Assembly (NCBI RefSeq): GCF_002795425.1
Contig: NZ_PHHA01000004.1
Location: 1-41,161, forward strand
DNA from: Conservatibacter flavescens
Lineage (GTDB): Bacteria; Pseudomonadota; Gammaproteobacteria; Enterobacterales; Pasteurellaceae
Direction: 5' to 3'
Length of the DNA stretch: 41,161 bases
Each line of letters starts with the position of its first letter. Within the stretch, counting starts at the first letter, position 1. The position numbers were made by a program, and so were the translations under genes. Shown piece by piece: positions 9,955 through 19,551 of the stretch. The notes below the pieces were generated by a model, which saw only the letters and a list, made by a program, of their open reading frames with translations, was not told where the DNA came from and made no database searches.

Positions 9955-10958
9955 TTCGCTAATAGAGCTTGTAAGGCTTGGTAAATAGCTTGTGCTTGCT
10001 CAGTATTTAATGGTTGCCCATCTTCATCGGAAATAACGAGCGCAGTTTGTTTACCGCTTACCGCAAGTTGCATTTGATAATCATCATTTTTCAACTCAGG
10101 TTGAGTCACACCTAATCGTTGCCATTCTTTTGCATCCAGTGCTTTGTACTCTAATAAACGATAGCCACGACCGATATTCTCTTCATCTGTTTTAAACCCT
10201 AGAGTAGGCAACACTTGAGCAAGCTTATGCCAAGTTTGTGTAAATGGAGCATCAATAAGCAAGGCTGTACGGCCGTTACGATCGGAAGCAATCGCCGATG
10301 TCATACTGCTGAGGCTATGATTTGCGAGATCGCGTTGTTGTTTTTGGTAAGCTTGATTGAGCTCACCAATTAATTGATTTAATCGATCTGAGGTATAACG
10401 TTGTTTGTCAGCAACACTTGGCGTAAAAACCACATTATCACGTTTTGCTTGTAAGATACTGACGGTTAATGCGCTGGCTTCTCGATTGCCAAGTTGTTCA
10501 AATTGATAACGCAATTGCACATCCCCGACATCATCAGCACGCCCTGTTGAAGCCCAGTCCGTTTGGATTTTACCTTGATTAACTGTGTGTTGAATCCCTT
10601 TTTCCGTGAGTAATCGAGAAATTTGTTCTGTATTATAAATTGCTTGTTTATCGGCTGAATAGACGATAGAAGCGCGCTCGCCATCAAATTGTGCTACAGA
10701 GTTATTAATAATCGCAAGGGGTTTTGAAGGCGGTCGAATATCAATAGCTTGTCCCGTTTTAGCGCTGACTTTTGAAGGAATGACAAAACGAGGATCTTGT
10801 TGAGGTAAATTTACACCACCACTTGATAAGGTTGAAAAGTTTGGAATTTCTTTGCCCTTCACAAAGGAATCATTCGCTTGTTGTTTGTCTGTATTATCAG
10901 TGGAGCAAGCTGAAAGCGTAGTGATTGCCGCTAAAGTGAGTAGCCATTTCTTCATCAT
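9951..10958 (-). CDS. bamC: Outer-membrane protein assembly factor BamC (NlpB)
   Basis: A 335-residue lipoprotein with signal peptide and lipobox (Leu-Ser-Ala-Cys, Cys18). BamC is an accessory lipoprotein of the BAM complex that inserts beta-barrel proteins into the outer membrane. The N-terminal unstructured segment (about residues 25-90) is followed by two helix-grip domains, consistent with the family. It lies downstream of dapA on the same strand, the conserved dapA-bamC pairing of gammaproteobacteria. Two adjacent ATG codons are possible starts; I used the first. Its stop shares the palindrome TTAA (9951-9954) with the stop of the convergent zinc-finger gene. Confidence 0.88.
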   Translation of the reverse strand: MMKKWLLTLAAITTLSACSTDNTDKQQANDSFVKGKEIPNFSTLSSGGVNLPQQDPRFVIPSKVSAKTGQAIDIRPPSKPLAIINNSVAQFDGERASIVYSADKQAIYNTEQISRLLTEKGIQHTVNQGKIQTDWASTGRADDVGDVQLRYQFEQLGNREASALTVSILQAKRDNVVFTPSVADKQRYTSDRLNQLIGELNQAYQKQQRDLANHSLSSMTSAIASDRNGRTALLIDAPFTQTWHKLAQVLPTLGFKTDEENIGRGYRLLEYKALDAKEWQRLGVTQPELKNDDYQMQLAVSGKQTALVISDEDGQPLNTEQAQAIYQALQALLAN

Positions 10959-11049
10959 GTTTTTTTATCCTTAAGTGACATAAATTTTTTGATTTTACGG
11001 TGCTTAGACTAATTTTTAAGAAAAAAGTTCAGATTTTGTAATTGGGGAT

Positions 11050-11077
11050 AGGGCTGAGCATGTGTCGTGCTAGCCCT
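11050..11077 (-). promoter_or_regulatory. Hairpin between dapA and bamC
   Basis: AGGGCT (11050-11055) pairs with AGCCCT (11072-11077), with further AGCA/TGCT pairing inside. There is no T run, so it may be an RNA processing or attenuation signal within the dapA-bamC transcript rather than a full terminator. Confidence 0.35.
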
Positions 11078-11096
11078 TAAAAACGCAGTTAAAACA

Positions 11097-11990
11097 TTAT
11101 AATAGATTTGCGTGTTTTAACGCAGCAATGACTTTTGGTTGTGCTTGTTCGCTTAGCGTTGTTAGTGGTAAGCGTAGCGAAGGGTTGCTAATTAAACCTA
11201 ATTTGTAAGCGGCCCATTTCACCGGAATTGGATTTGATTCTACAAATAAATCGGTGTGCAGCGCCATAAGACGTTGGTTAATTTCTTCTGCTTCATCAAA
11301 TTTTCCAGCAAGAGCGAATTGACACATTTTGGCCATATCAGCAGCGGCAATATTGTTGGTCACAGAAATGACACCGTGACCGCCTAATTTCATGCTTTCT
11401 AGGCCTGTTGGGTCGTCTCCGCTTAAGAAAATAAAATCTTCTCCTGCAAGTTCACGAATTTTCGCCACACGGCTAACATCTCCAGTTGCTTCTTTGATAC
11501 CGACAATGTTGCTGATTTTAGCTAAGCGCGCCACTGTTTCTGGCAACATATCACAACCGGTACGGCCGGGTACATTATATAAAATTTGTGGTAAATCAGT
11601 GCTTTCTGCAATGGCTTTGAAGTGTTGATACATTCCTTCTTGAGTAGGTTTATTATAGTATGGTACAACAGATAGGCAACCAGCGACACCGCTGCCCGCA
11701 AGCAATTTGGTCATGGTAATCGCTTCACTCGTCGCGTTAGCGCCCGTTCCCGCAATTACAGGGATACGACCATCAGCAAACTCAACGGTTTTGAGGATAG
11801 TTTTCACATTTTCATCAATACTCAATGTAGCTGATTCACCGGTTGTACCAACGGAAACAATAGCGTCAGTGCCTGATTTAATATGATATTCAACTAAGTG
11901 GCGTAGTTCTTCAAAATTGATTTCACCGTATTGATCCATCGGGGTTATCAATGCGGTAATGCTACCTTGAAATAATCTGGTGTTTGACAT
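11097..11990 (-). CDS. dapA: 4-hydroxy-tetrahydrodipicolinate synthase
   Basis: A 297-residue TIM-barrel aldolase that condenses pyruvate with aspartate semialdehyde, the first committed step of lysine and diaminopimelate synthesis. The Schiff-base Lys is Lys166 (GIKEATGD), the catalytic Tyr is Tyr138 in YNVPGRT, and the GTTGES motif is at about 48-53. The start is firmly placed by AGGAGG 7 bases upstream. It heads a dapA-bamC unit and diverges from bcp across 128 bases. No lysine riboswitch is visible in that short interval. Confidence 0.96.
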   Translation of the reverse strand: MSNTRLFQGSITALITPMDQYGEINFEELRHLVEYHIKSGTDAIVSVGTTGESATLSIDENVKTILKTVEFADGRIPVIAGTGANATSEAITMTKLLAGSGVAGCLSVVPYYNKPTQEGMYQHFKAIAESTDLPQILYNVPGRTGCDMLPETVARLAKISNIVGIKEATGDVSRVAKIRELAGEDFIFLSGDDPTGLESMKLGGHGVISVTNNIAAADMAKMCQFALAGKFDEAEEINQRLMALHTDLFVESNPIPVKWAAYKLGLISNPSLRLPLTTLSEQAQPKVIAALKHANLL

Positions 11991-12064
11991 TTAATCCTCC
12001 TGAGTATGTGGCTGTCATTATTTTTATTTGCAATATCTCTTAAGATCGCCAAAATAAAGAGAAT

Positions 12065-12092
12065 TTGCAAGTAGTTTTTTTATTTTTATACT
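12065..12092 (+). promoter_or_regulatory. Putative bcp promoter
   Basis: TTGCAA (12065-12070) and TATACT (12087-12092), spacer 16 bases, lie 27 bases before the bcp start. Good sigma-70 match; no OxyR site could be assigned by eye. Confidence 0.5.
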
Positions 12093-12118
12093 ATTATTGT
12101 CGAACACGGGAGGAATTT

Positions 12119-12589
12119 ATGACAAAACCATTAGAAAAAGGACAAATCGCACCATTATTTTCTTTACCAAATCAAGAGAATCAAGTCGTGTCATTGAGTG
12201 ACTTTTTAGGCAAAAAAGTACTTGTGTATTTTTATCCTAAAGCATTAACACCGGGTTGTACCACTCAAGCTTGTGCTTTACGTGATAGTAAAAGTGAATT
12301 GGAAAAATTGAGTGTGGTTATTTTAGGAATTAGTCCAGATTCTCCGAAAAAATTAGCCAATTTTGTAGAGAAAAAAGCACTGAATTTCACACTATTATCT
12401 GATGAAGATCATAATGTCGCAGAACAATTTGGTGTGTGGGGCGAGAAAAAATTTATGGGGAAAACATATGATGGCATTCATCGTATAAGTTTTTTAATTG
12501 ATGAACAAGGTAAAATAGAGAAAGTGTTTGATAAGTTTAAAACCGGAGAGCATCATCAAGTTGTGCTAGATTATTTAACCTCGAAGTAA
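12119..12589 (+). CDS. bcp: Thiol peroxidase / bacterioferritin comigratory protein (peroxiredoxin Q)
   Basis: A 156-residue peroxiredoxin of the BCP/PrxQ group. The peroxidatic Cys47 and resolving Cys52 lie in TPGCTTQAC. It reduces hydrogen and organic peroxides with thioredoxin as electron donor. The ATG at 12119 is preceded by CGGGAGG; the longer in-frame extension upstream lies over the promoter and is rejected. Divergent from dapA, monocistronic, closed by a strong bidirectional terminator. Confidence 0.94.
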   Translation: MTKPLEKGQIAPLFSLPNQENQVVSLSDFLGKKVLVYFYPKALTPGCTTQACALRDSKSELEKLSVVILGISPDSPKKLANFVEKKALNFTLLSDEDHNVAEQFGVWGEKKFMGKTYDGIHRISFLIDEQGKIEKVFDKFKTGEHHQVVLDYLTSK

Positions 12590-12597
12590 AATAATTT

Positions 12598-12617
12598 GGG
12601 CGAGGAAAACCTCGCCC
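12598..12617. terminator. Bidirectional terminator between bcp and fis
   Basis: GGGCGAGG (12598-12605) pairs with CCTCGCCC (12610-12617), AAAA loop. T/A-rich tails on both sides serve bcp (plus) and fis (minus). Confidence 0.88.
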
Positions 12618-12640
12618 ATTTGATGAAAAATCGGATACGA

Positions 12641-12955
12641 TTAACCCATACCGTATTTTTTCAATTTTTTACGTAATGTACCACGATTGATACCTAACAT
12701 GGTTGCTGCGCGAGTTTGATTACCGCGAGTATATTGCATAACCATATCTAACATTGGGTGTTCAACTTCCGCTAATACTAACTCATAAAGATCATTGACA
12801 TCTTGACCATTTAATTGAGATAAATAATTTCTTAACGCCTGTTTTACTGAGTCACGAAGCGGTTTATTAGTGACTTGAGATTGAGCGTTTAATGTTGATA
12901 CAGTGAGTGCATCAGAATTACTACGTTGTTGTTCTAACATTGTTTTTTTATCCAT
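12641..12955 (-). CDS. fis: Nucleoid-associated DNA-bending protein Fis
   Basis: A Fis dimer-forming protein, 104 residues from the first ATG, or 99 from the ATG at 12940 (MLEQQRS), which matches the usual Haemophilus start. The C-terminal helix-turn-helix [20 protein letters not shown] is nearly identical to E. coli Fis. Fis bends DNA, activates rRNA promoters and shapes the nucleoid in fast growth. It is the second gene of the conserved dusB-fis operon, 29 bases after dusB. The five extra N-terminal codons are not well supported; neither ATG has a strong ribosome site. Confidence 0.95.
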   Translation of the reverse strand: MDKKTMLEQQRSNSDALTVSTLNAQSQVTNKPLRDSVKQALRNYLSQLNGQDVNDLYELVLAEVEHPMLDMVMQYTRGNQTRAATMLGINRGTLRKKLKKYGMG

Positions 12956-12984
12956 ATTACTCGAAGCAATAAAATAACAAGATT

Positions 12985-13953
12985 TTATGCTTGAACTAAA
13001 TTAAAAAATTCTTCTAACGCAAATAATTGTTCTTTGGGATCAGTTATTACGTTAAAAGTCTGTCTAAAAACGGAATCGGGCTGAATACCATTTAAATACC
13101 AAGCAACATGTTTGCGCGCAATACGACATCCTTTTTCTACGCCATAAAACTGATGTAGAGCTTGGACATGTTGTAAAATAACGGCAAACTTATTGTCTAA
13201 ACTTGGTTCGGTTTCAATCGAATTTGATTCTAATGCGTTCTCAATTTCACGAAAAATCCAAGGATTTCCTAATGTGCCTCGTCCTATCATGATAGCGTCA
13301 GCACCCGTGTAATCAAGAACAAACTTCGCTTTTTGTGCGGAGTCAATATCACCGTTTGCAATAACAGGAATTGAAATTGCTTGTTTGACCGCCTTAATAG
13401 ATTCGTATTCAGCATTGCCTTCAAACTTGCACGCTTTAGTACGTCCATGAATAGTCAGCGCTTGAATACCAGCCTGTTCAGCTATTTTGGCAATCTCTAA
13501 ACAGTTTCGATTATCTTTGTCCCAGCCGGTTCTAATTTTTAGCGTGACTGGAACATTGACTGCACTTACGACAGCATTAAGGATTTGCTGCACTAAATCA
13601 GGATATTGCAATAACGCAGAACCTGCCATTTTTCGATTCACTTTTTTAGCAGGACAGCCCATATTAATATCAATGATTTCCGCACCGTATTTCACGTTGA
13701 CCTGTGCAGCCTCTGCCATCTCTTTGGGATCGCAACCTGCTATTTGTACGGCATTAATGCCTACATCTTGGTGGTGAGCCAAGCGTAGCTTTGATTTTTC
13801 TGTGTGCCAAACTTGAGGATTAGTTGACATCATTTCCGATACTGTCAATCCTGCGCCATAATGTGCGCATAATCGACGAAATGGAAGATCGGTAATCCCT
13901 GCCATTGGCGCGAGAATAATGCGATTTTTTAATGAGTATGAACCGATTCGCAT
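12985..13953 (-). CDS. dusB: tRNA-dihydrouridine synthase B
   Basis: A 322-residue FMN-dependent enzyme that reduces uridines in the tRNA D-loop. The TIM barrel starts with [12 protein letters not shown], and the catalytic Cys100 lies in [16 protein letters not shown] and the C-terminal phosphate-binding [10 protein letters not shown] are present. It is the first gene of the dusB-fis operon, whose growth-phase control acts at the promoter upstream of dusB in enteric bacteria. There is an untranslated region of about 200 bases upstream with a candidate promoter. Confidence 0.95.
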   Translation of the reverse strand: MRIGSYSLKNRIILAPMAGITDLPFRRLCAHYGAGLTVSEMMSTNPQVWHTEKSKLRLAHHQDVGINAVQIAGCDPKEMAEAAQVNVKYGAEIIDINMGCPAKKVNRKMAGSALLQYPDLVQQILNAVVSAVNVPVTLKIRTGWDKDNRNCLEIAKIAEQAGIQALTIHGRTKACKFEGNAEYESIKAVKQAISIPVIANGDIDSAQKAKFVLDYTGADAIMIGRGTLGNPWIFREIENALESNSIETEPSLDNKFAVILQHVQALHQFYGVEKGCRIARKHVAWYLNGIQPDSVFRQTFNVITDPKEQLFALEEFFNLVQA

Positions 13954-14030
13954 TATTTATGCTACCTATCTCTTAATAATATCTAAATGCCTAAGTTTGT
14001 CGCCACAGTTATCAACCGACAAGGTGCGCT

Positions 14031-14059
14031 ATGATACGCACTTTTTTGTCATTTGAAAA
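14031..14059 (-). promoter_or_regulatory. Putative dusB-fis promoter with GC-rich discriminator
   Basis: On the minus strand TTTTCA (14059-14054) and TATCAT (14036-14031) are 17 bases apart, followed at once by AGCGCACC, a GC-rich discriminator of the type that makes fis promoters sensitive to ppGpp and initiating nucleotide. The -10 falls inside a hairpin GTGCG/CGCAC (14024-14041) whose plus-strand T6 tail also looks like a terminator. Confidence 0.35.
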
Positions 14060-14159
14060 GAGTATTTTTTATACAAATTGGTAAATTTTAAAGATTTCTT
14101 GATTTTGATTAAAATTTAATGTGATTTTGCATAAAAAACGCAATTTTCCTTAACAAAAA

Positions 14160-15047
14160 TCAACCACCCTTTTGTTTTCCTGTAATTCGACACCACTCAT
14201 CTTTTACTGCAATAGGGTCTAAATGAAATGTTTGGGCATAAGTTTCACAGACTGATTGTCCTTGCGTTTCTAGGATACCAGACAATCCAAGTTCGCCATT
14301 TTCGACGACTAATTCGCTGATAACGGGATATAATTCTTTAAGAGGGCCTGCGAGAATATTGGCAACAACGACATCCGCTTTAAGGGAGGCTGGTTTCTGA
14401 TCGGATAAAAATAATTGTAAGCGATCGGCAACACCATTGGCTTCGGCATTATTACGGCTTGCAAGAATTGCTTGAGGATCAATATCAATACCAATCGCAT
14501 GAGCCGCGCCAAGTTTTAATGCGGCAATGGCTAAAATGCCGGAACCGCAGCCAAAGTCAATCACGGTTTTTCCTTGCAAATTCAGACTATCTAACCATTC
14601 TAAGCATAGGGCTGTAGTCGGATGGGTACCTGTCCCAAAGGCTAAACCAGGATCAAGCATAACATTAACTGCATTCGGGTCTGGCACTTCGCGCCAACTT
14701 GGACAAATCCACAGACGTTCACCAAAGCGCATCGGGTGGAAATTATCCATCCATTCTCGTTCCCAATCTTTATCTTCAATTTGTTCAATTTTATATGCCA
14801 TGCCATCAACGAGATAGTGTTGATTTTTTAATACGTCAACAATGGTTTGCATATCCGTTTCGGCATCAAATAAGGCAATAACATCAGTATTCCCCCATAA
14901 GCGGGTTTCACCAGGTAAAGGTTCAAAGATAGGGGTATCTCGGCTATCCATAAAGGTCACAGATAAAGCGCCTAATTTTTCTAGAAATTCACTGATTTCT
15001 TCTGCTTTTTCATTGGTGCTATTTAAACGAATTTGTACCCAAGCCAT
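14160..15047 (-). CDS. prmA: Ribosomal protein L11 methyltransferase
   Basis: A 295-residue SAM-dependent enzyme that trimethylates ribosomal protein L11. An N-terminal substrate-recognition domain is followed by a Rossmann methyltransferase domain with the SAM motif [10 protein letters not shown] (164-173) and [15 protein letters not shown] just before it. AAGGAATTAAT precedes the ATG. It lies downstream of panF as in E. coli, but here an inverted pair of uptake signals forms a hairpin in the gap, so expression may be partly independent. Confidence 0.95.
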   Translation of the reverse strand: MAWVQIRLNSTNEKAEEISEFLEKLGALSVTFMDSRDTPIFEPLPGETRLWGNTDVIALFDAETDMQTIVDVLKNQHYLVDGMAYKIEQIEDKDWEREWMDNFHPMRFGERLWICPSWREVPDPNAVNVMLDPGLAFGTGTHPTTALCLEWLDSLNLQGKTVIDFGCGSGILAIAALKLGAAHAIGIDIDPQAILASRNNAEANGVADRLQLFLSDQKPASLKADVVVANILAGPLKELYPVISELVVENGELGLSGILETQGQSVCETYAQTFHLDPIAVKDEWCRITGKQKGG

Positions 15048-15068
15048 ATTAATTCCTTAATCTAATCA

Positions 15069-15115
15069 AAAGTGCGGTCTATTTTACAAAACTTTTGTGA
15101 AATAAACCGCACTTT
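15069..15115. terminator. Inverted pair of DNA uptake signals forming a terminator
   Basis: AAAGTGCGGT (15069-15078) and ACCGCACTTT (15106-15115) pair, and the bases between them (TATTTTAC / GTGAAATA) extend the stem. It lies between panF and prmA. Paired inverted uptake sequences acting as transcription terminators are well known in Haemophilus and Neisseria. Confidence 0.75.
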
Positions 15116-15193
15116 ATTGGTATTTTTGTTTTTTGAAGCTTCTAGGTCGTTCAATAAATCATACTTTATCCTGTCATGTGTTTTATTGATGGC

Positions 15194-16618
15194 TTATTGA
15201 CGGTATTCTCCCCATTTATTGCCAACTAAGAAAGCAATAAGCCCAAAGACTAAAGAAGGGACGATTTGGTGGAAGCCTAAGAGTTTTAGACCGAATACAG
15301 TGAGTAAAACATAACTTCCCAAGCCGATTATCATAGAGCTTATTGCGCCGTAAGCGTTAGCTTTGTCCCAGTATAGTCCTAGCACAATAACCCACAAGAA
15401 TGCGGCTTCTAATCCTCCAAAGGCAAAAAGATTGAGCCAAATGATCATATCTGGTGGATTCAGTGCGGCAAGGATTAATAGCCCTGTTAATATCAACGTA
15501 ATGATAGAAGAAAAGTAACTGATTTTCTTTTGGTTTTTGGCCATTTCGGGTCTAGCTGCGAGATACATATCTTTGACAAAGATAGATGACGATTGGATCA
15601 ATTGAGCATCAATCGTAGACATAATCGCAGACATTGGCGCAGCAAGGAAAATACCTGCAACAATAGGCGGGAGCACTTGAAGCATTAAACTTGGAATCAC
15701 CTGATCGGGAATGGTCAGATCGGGCATAATGACTCGTCCTAATGCCCCAGAAAGGTGCATACCTAACATGACTATGCTTAAAACAATCGTCCCGATTAAC
15801 ATGCCGTTATGTAATGCTTTGCTGTCTTTAAATGCCATACAGCGTACGGCGGTATGAGGTAAACCGACGACACCGAAACACACTAAGATCCAAAAAGACG
15901 TCATAAATTGGAAATCTAACATATCGTTAGGTCCGTAGGGACTGACTAAGTGCGGATCGATTTCTGTGAGTTTTTGCACCGCACTTTCCACACCTCCAGC
16001 GGCATAAATTACCCCCACTAAGAGGATAATCGTCCCTAAGATCATGACGGTTCCCTGAATAGTATCAGTGAGTACTACGGCTCTAAAACCGCCAATAAAG
16101 GTATATAAACCGACGGTTAAAGCGAAGATCAGTAAGGCCTGCGTATAGTTAATACCGATAGTTGTTTCTAATAAACGAGCGCCGCCAATAAACTGAACTG
16201 TCATGGCTGCGAAAAAAGCAAGTAATAAGGCGATACCAGCGATGGCGACTAAATATTTATTTTTATAACGATAAAGTAACAGATCATTGATCGTTAATGC
16301 ATGGCTTTCACGGGATAATAAAGCAAATTTTTTTCCAAGCGCACCTAAAGCTAACCAAACGGCAGGGACTTGAATCATAGCAAGTAATACCCAGCCTAGA
16401 CCATATTTGTATGCCGCGCCAGGCCCACCGATAAAAGAACTTGCGCTTGCATAGGTCGATGCGGTAGTCATGGCAAGGACAAAGCCGGTCATAGAGCGAT
16501 TGCCCACATAATATTCGGTTAGGAAATCCCCTTTACTGCGTTTCACATAAGCATAAACAGCAGCACCAAAGACAAAAACAAGATAGATGACGAGAGGGAA
16601 TACAATACCGAGATTCAT
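15194..16618 (-). CDS. panF: Sodium/pantothenate symporter
   Basis: A 474-residue sodium:solute symporter (SSS family) with about 12-13 membrane helices. It imports pantothenate for coenzyme A synthesis, which fits a family of organisms that often needs vitamins. The conserved SSS segments include EYYVGNRSMTGFVLAMT near the N-terminus, the STYASASSFIGGPGAAYKYG stretch and the AAPMSAIMSTIDAQLIQSSS motif. It overlaps yhdT by ATGA (panF start in the yhdT stop), so the two are translationally coupled, the usual yhdT-panF arrangement. Confidence 0.95.
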   Translation of the reverse strand: MNLGIVFPLVIYLVFVFGAAVYAYVKRSKGDFLTEYYVGNRSMTGFVLAMTTASTYASASSFIGGPGAAYKYGLGWVLLAMIQVPAVWLALGALGKKFALLSRESHALTINDLLLYRYKNKYLVAIAGIALLLAFFAAMTVQFIGGARLLETTIGINYTQALLIFALTVGLYTFIGGFRAVVLTDTIQGTVMILGTIILLVGVIYAAGGVESAVQKLTEIDPHLVSPYGPNDMLDFQFMTSFWILVCFGVVGLPHTAVRCMAFKDSKALHNGMLIGTIVLSIVMLGMHLSGALGRVIMPDLTIPDQVIPSLMLQVLPPIVAGIFLAAPMSAIMSTIDAQLIQSSSIFVKDMYLAARPEMAKNQKKISYFSSIITLILTGLLILAALNPPDMIIWLNLFAFGGLEAAFLWVIVLGLYWDKANAYGAISSMIIGLGSYVLLTVFGLKLLGFHQIVPSLVFGLIAFLVGNKWGEYRQ

Positions 16619-16863
16619 TTGGTATCCTTATATTCTAAATCCATGTCTTGAAAAACGATTTTGATCACCCAATAGGCGACGACAATGAATAAAATCGGTA
16701 AGTAAATACAAGAGAGTTCAAACCAAAGAGGGAAACCGATTGGGCCAGGCGTTCCAGCTGGCAAGTATGCACAAAGACACCAACCACATACATAGAGCAA
16801 TGTTAGCCATAATGACCAACGAGCCTCTTTAGAAGCTTGTTTATAGCGAGATTGTATGTTCAT
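16615..16863 (-). CDS. yhdT: YhdT family inner-membrane protein
   Basis: An 82-residue protein with two predicted membrane helices (about 18-38 and 50-72), matching the YhdT/DUF997 family. It sits directly upstream of panF with a 4-base overlap, as in E. coli. It may assist the pantothenate symporter, but no function is proved. AGGAATTC lies upstream of the chosen ATG. Confidence 0.85.
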   Translation of the reverse strand: MNIQSRYKQASKEARWSLWLTLLYVCGWCLCAYLPAGTPGPIGFPLWFELSCIYLPILFIVVAYWVIKIVFQDMDLEYKDTK

Positions 16864-16885
16864 TTAAGTTGAATTCCTAAACAGA

Positions 16886-16903
16886 GGGCGGTGTAAACCG
16901 CCC
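16886..16903 (-). terminator. Hairpin after accC
   Basis: GGGCGGT (16886-16892) pairs with ACCGCCC (16897-16903), GTAA loop, with further AACA/TGTT pairing outside. It lies a few bases after the accC stop and before yhdT; with no T run it is probably an attenuator or RNA 3'-end stabiliser. Confidence 0.5.
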
Positions 16904-16910
16904 TGTTAGA

Positions 16911-18257
16911 TTAATCACGCATACCTAATTTCTTTTCAAGGTAATGGATATTGGTTCCACCTTGTTGGAAATTTTCGTCTGCTAAGATAAGTTCTTGTAA
17001 TGGAATATTTGTCTTAATTCCATCAATAATGGTTTCACTTAATGCGTTTTGCATACGACGGATAGCCAGCTCGCGCGTTTCACCATAAGTGATTAATTTT
17101 GCAATCATTGAATCATAATGTGGTGGGACAGTATAACCGGCATAAATATGTGAATCCCAACGAACGCCTAAGCCACCTGGTGCGTGTAAATGCTGAACTT
17201 TACCTGGAGAAGGTAAGAAAGTTTTTGGATCTTCTGCATTAATACGACATTCAATGGCATGGCCTTTAACTTTGATGTCTTCCTGTTTAAAGGATAATGG
17301 CAGCCCTGCCGCAATGCGGAGTTGTTCTTTCACCAAATCCACACCTGTAATCATTTCAGTAACAGGGTGTTCTACTTGAATACGGGTATTCATCTCAATG
17401 AAATAAAACTCCCCATTCTCGTATAAAAATTCAAATGTACCTGCGCCACGATAACCAATTTCACGACATGCGTTGGCACAACGCTCACCAATATCGCGAC
17501 GAACTTCTTCGCTGATACCTGGTGCAGGTGCTTCTTCTACCACTTTTTGATGGCGACGTTGCATGGAGCAATCACGCTCAGCTAAATAAATGGCATTGCC
17601 ATGTGTATCAGCTAATACTTGAATTTCAACGTGGCGAGGGTTTTCTAAATATTTCTCCATGTACACCATGTCATTGTTAAATGCCGCTTTTGCTTCGGCT
17701 TTAGTCATGGCGATAGATTCTTCTAGTGCCTCTTCATTACGGACAACGCGCATACCACGTCCACCACCGCCACCAGAGGCTTTGATGATAATCGGATAAC
17801 CAATTCGTTTCGCGATATCTTTATTTTTATTAATATCAGAACCTAACGGGCCATCTGAACCAGGTACACAAGGTACACCGGCTTTTTTCATTGCATTAAT
17901 CGCAGAGACTTTATCACCCATAAGACGAATAACATCAGCAGTTGGACCGATAAAAATGAAGCCAGAGCGCTCAACTTGTTCCGCAAAGTCAGCGTTTTCT
18001 GATAAGAAACCATAGCCAGGATGAATAGCATCAGCACCACTTACTTCTGCTGCGGCAATGAGAGCGGGAATATTTAAATAGCTTTTTGTTGATGGCGCAG
18101 GCCCAATACAGATAGTCTCATCCGCTAGCAAAACGTGTTTTAACTCACGATCTGCTGTTGAATGAACGGCAACTGTCTTAATCCCTAGTTCTTTACAAGC
18201 ACGTAAGATACGAAGCGCAATTTCGCCACGATTGGCAATAACGACTTTTTCTAACAT
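16911..18257 (-). CDS. accC: Biotin carboxylase subunit of acetyl-CoA carboxylase
   Basis: A 448-residue ATP-grasp enzyme that carboxylates the biotin on AccB, the first half of the malonyl-CoA reaction in fatty-acid synthesis. Visible residues: Lys116, Lys159 and the glycine loop GGGGGRGMR (162-170) for ATP, the [12 protein letters not shown] segment with the catalytic Glu and Arg, and an N-terminal ANRGEIALR motif. Length and sequence match E. coli AccC almost throughout. It forms a two-gene accB-accC operon with a hairpin in the 70-base gap. Confidence 0.97.
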   Translation of the reverse strand: MLEKVVIANRGEIALRILRACKELGIKTVAVHSTADRELKHVLLADETICIGPAPSTKSYLNIPALIAAAEVSGADAIHPGYGFLSENADFAEQVERSGFIFIGPTADVIRLMGDKVSAINAMKKAGVPCVPGSDGPLGSDINKNKDIAKRIGYPIIIKASGGGGGRGMRVVRNEEALEESIAMTKAEAKAAFNNDMVYMEKYLENPRHVEIQVLADTHGNAIYLAERDCSMQRRHQKVVEEAPAPGISEEVRRDIGERCANACREIGYRGAGTFEFLYENGEFYFIEMNTRIQVEHPVTEMITGVDLVKEQLRIAAGLPLSFKQEDIKVKGHAIECRINAEDPKTFLPSPGKVQHLHAPGGLGVRWDSHIYAGYTVPPHYDSMIAKLITYGETRELAIRRMQNALSETIIDGIKTNIPLQELILADENFQQGGTNIHYLEKKLGMRD

Positions 18258-18286
18258 AATGATTCCACTTTTGCATTTATTGACAA

Positions 18287-18309
18287 ATAGCGAGCAAGGC
18301 GCTCGCTAT
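18287..18309 (-). promoter_or_regulatory. Hairpin between accB and accC
   Basis: ATAGCGAGC (18287-18295) pairs perfectly with GCTCGCTAT (18301-18309). No strong T tail. Possibly sets the accB:accC ratio by partial termination or mRNA stability, as AccB is needed in excess; inferred. Confidence 0.45.
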
Positions 18310-18327
18310 CAGTAGGGTATTAACAGA

Positions 18328-18795
18328 TTATTCAATAATGATTAACGCTTCGTCAAATTCAACAGGCGTACCGTCATTAATTAAAATTGCTTTTACCACA
18401 CCTGCTTTGTCAGCTTCAATGCGGTTCATCATCTTCATCGCTTCAACAATACAAAGCGCATCACCCACTTTCACTGTTTGTCCTACTTCAACGAAGGCTG
18501 GCGCTTCAGGACTTGGGCTGCGGTAGAATGTACCTACCATTGGAGAACGAATAGCGTGTCCAGACACTTCCTCTGGTGCACTTTGAGCCGCTGGCGCAGT
18601 TGCAGGCGCAGTAGGTGCGACTGGTGCAGGGGAAGCAACAGCAGGCGCTGCAGCGGGTAATTGGTATTGAACCGCTGTCGGTGCAGCTTGGCCGCGACTA
18701 ATGCGTACAGACTCTTCACCTTCAGAAATTTCCAATTCCATGATGCCTGATTCTTCAACGAGTTCGATAAGTTTTTTAATTTTACGAATATCCAT
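18328..18795 (-). CDS. accB: Biotin carboxyl carrier protein of acetyl-CoA carboxylase
   Basis: A 155-residue carrier protein. N-terminal residues 1-35 ([17 protein letters not shown]) form the dimer/complex segment, residues 40-75 a flexible Ala/Pro-rich linker, and the C-terminal 80 residues the biotinyl domain with the biotinylated Lys121 in EAMKMMN. The thumb loop [15 protein letters not shown] is present. The ATG is preceded by CGGAATC. First gene of the accBC operon; AccA and AccD are not in this window. Confidence 0.96.
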   Translation of the reverse strand: MDIRKIKKLIELVEESGIMELEISEGEESVRISRGQAAPTAVQYQLPAAAPAVASPAPVAPTAPATAPAAQSAPEEVSGHAIRSPMVGTFYRSPSPEAPAFVEVGQTVKVGDALCIVEAMKMMNRIEADKAGVVKAILINDGTPVEFDEALIIIE

Positions 18796-18902
18796 AATTT
18801 GATTCCGTTTGTATGTTGTTCATTTAATGTGTAAAGAGATTAACCGCCAAAATAAAAGTCAATCATTTCTATTTTTTAATATTGTCAGTATAAGACAGAT
18901 TA

Positions 18903-18911
18903 AAGTGCGGT
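18903..18911 (+). other. DNA uptake signal sequence
   Basis: Perfect AAGTGCGGT in the gap between aroQ and accB. Confidence 0.85.
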
Positions 18912-18981
18912 ACGTATAAATCATTTTTTCGCAAGAAGATTACCTGAAAATGAAAGAATTTGCGAATAAATTCTTCAAATT

Positions 18982-19467
18982 TTAGGCGATTTTCTCTGAT
19001 TTTTTGTTAATTATGCCGTTTTTTATTAAAAAAGTGAGGGCAAATTGTAACGCGAATTCATATCCTTGAGCGCCAAACCCACAAATAACACCTTCTGCCA
19101 CATCACTAAAATAGGAATGATGTCGGAAAGGTTCTCGTTTGTGAATATTTGATAAATGCACTTCAACAAAAGGAATAGATACCGCTAATAATGCATCACG
19201 TATTGCAACAGATGTATGGGTAAATGCAGCGGGATTGATAATAATAAAATCCACGTGCTGAAAACTTTGATGAATCTTATCAATGAGTTTTTCTTCACTA
19301 TTCGCCTGAAAAAAATCCAATTGAACCGCGTGGGAGGCTGCGAGCTTATGTAAGTTTTGTTCAATCTGTTCGAGTGATAAGCTGCCATAATGTGTTGGCT
19401 CGCGTACACCCAGCATATTCAAATTAGGGCCATTTAGTACTAAAATCCGAGAAAATTGTGACATCAT
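18982..19467 (-). CDS. aroQ: 3-dehydroquinate dehydratase, type II
   Basis: A 161-residue (160 from the second ATG) small type II dehydroquinase of the shikimate pathway; it forms dodecamers. The N-terminal [16 protein letters not shown] and the flexible catalytic lid with Tyr (THYGSLSL), the NPAAFTHTS motif, and [11 protein letters not shown] with the catalytic His are all present. AGGAGCAC lies directly upstream of two adjacent ATGs. It precedes accB on the same strand, a pairing common in Pasteurellaceae and Pseudomonas. The C-terminus is about 10 residues longer than usual. Confidence 0.95.
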   Translation of the reverse strand: MMSQFSRILVLNGPNLNMLGVREPTHYGSLSLEQIEQNLHKLAASHAVQLDFFQANSEEKLIDKIHQSFQHVDFIIINPAAFTHTSVAIRDALLAVSIPFVEVHLSNIHKREPFRHHSYFSDVAEGVICGFGAQGYEFALQFALTFLIKNGIINKKSEKIA

Positions 19468-19551
19468 GTGCTCCTTTTATCAAAATTATCGCATTATAAC
19501 CAGTTATGATGTGATTGTGGTCTTATCTGTCAATCGCCAATAGCGAGACCA

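Noticed and set aside
12065-12118. Longer bcp start
   Set aside because: It overlaps the -35/-10 promoter elements and begins with a TTG; the ATG at 12119 has GGGAGG.
11991-12118. Lysine riboswitch upstream of dapA
   Set aside because: The divergent interval is only 128 bases, is AT-rich, and lacks the conserved lysine-riboswitch core.
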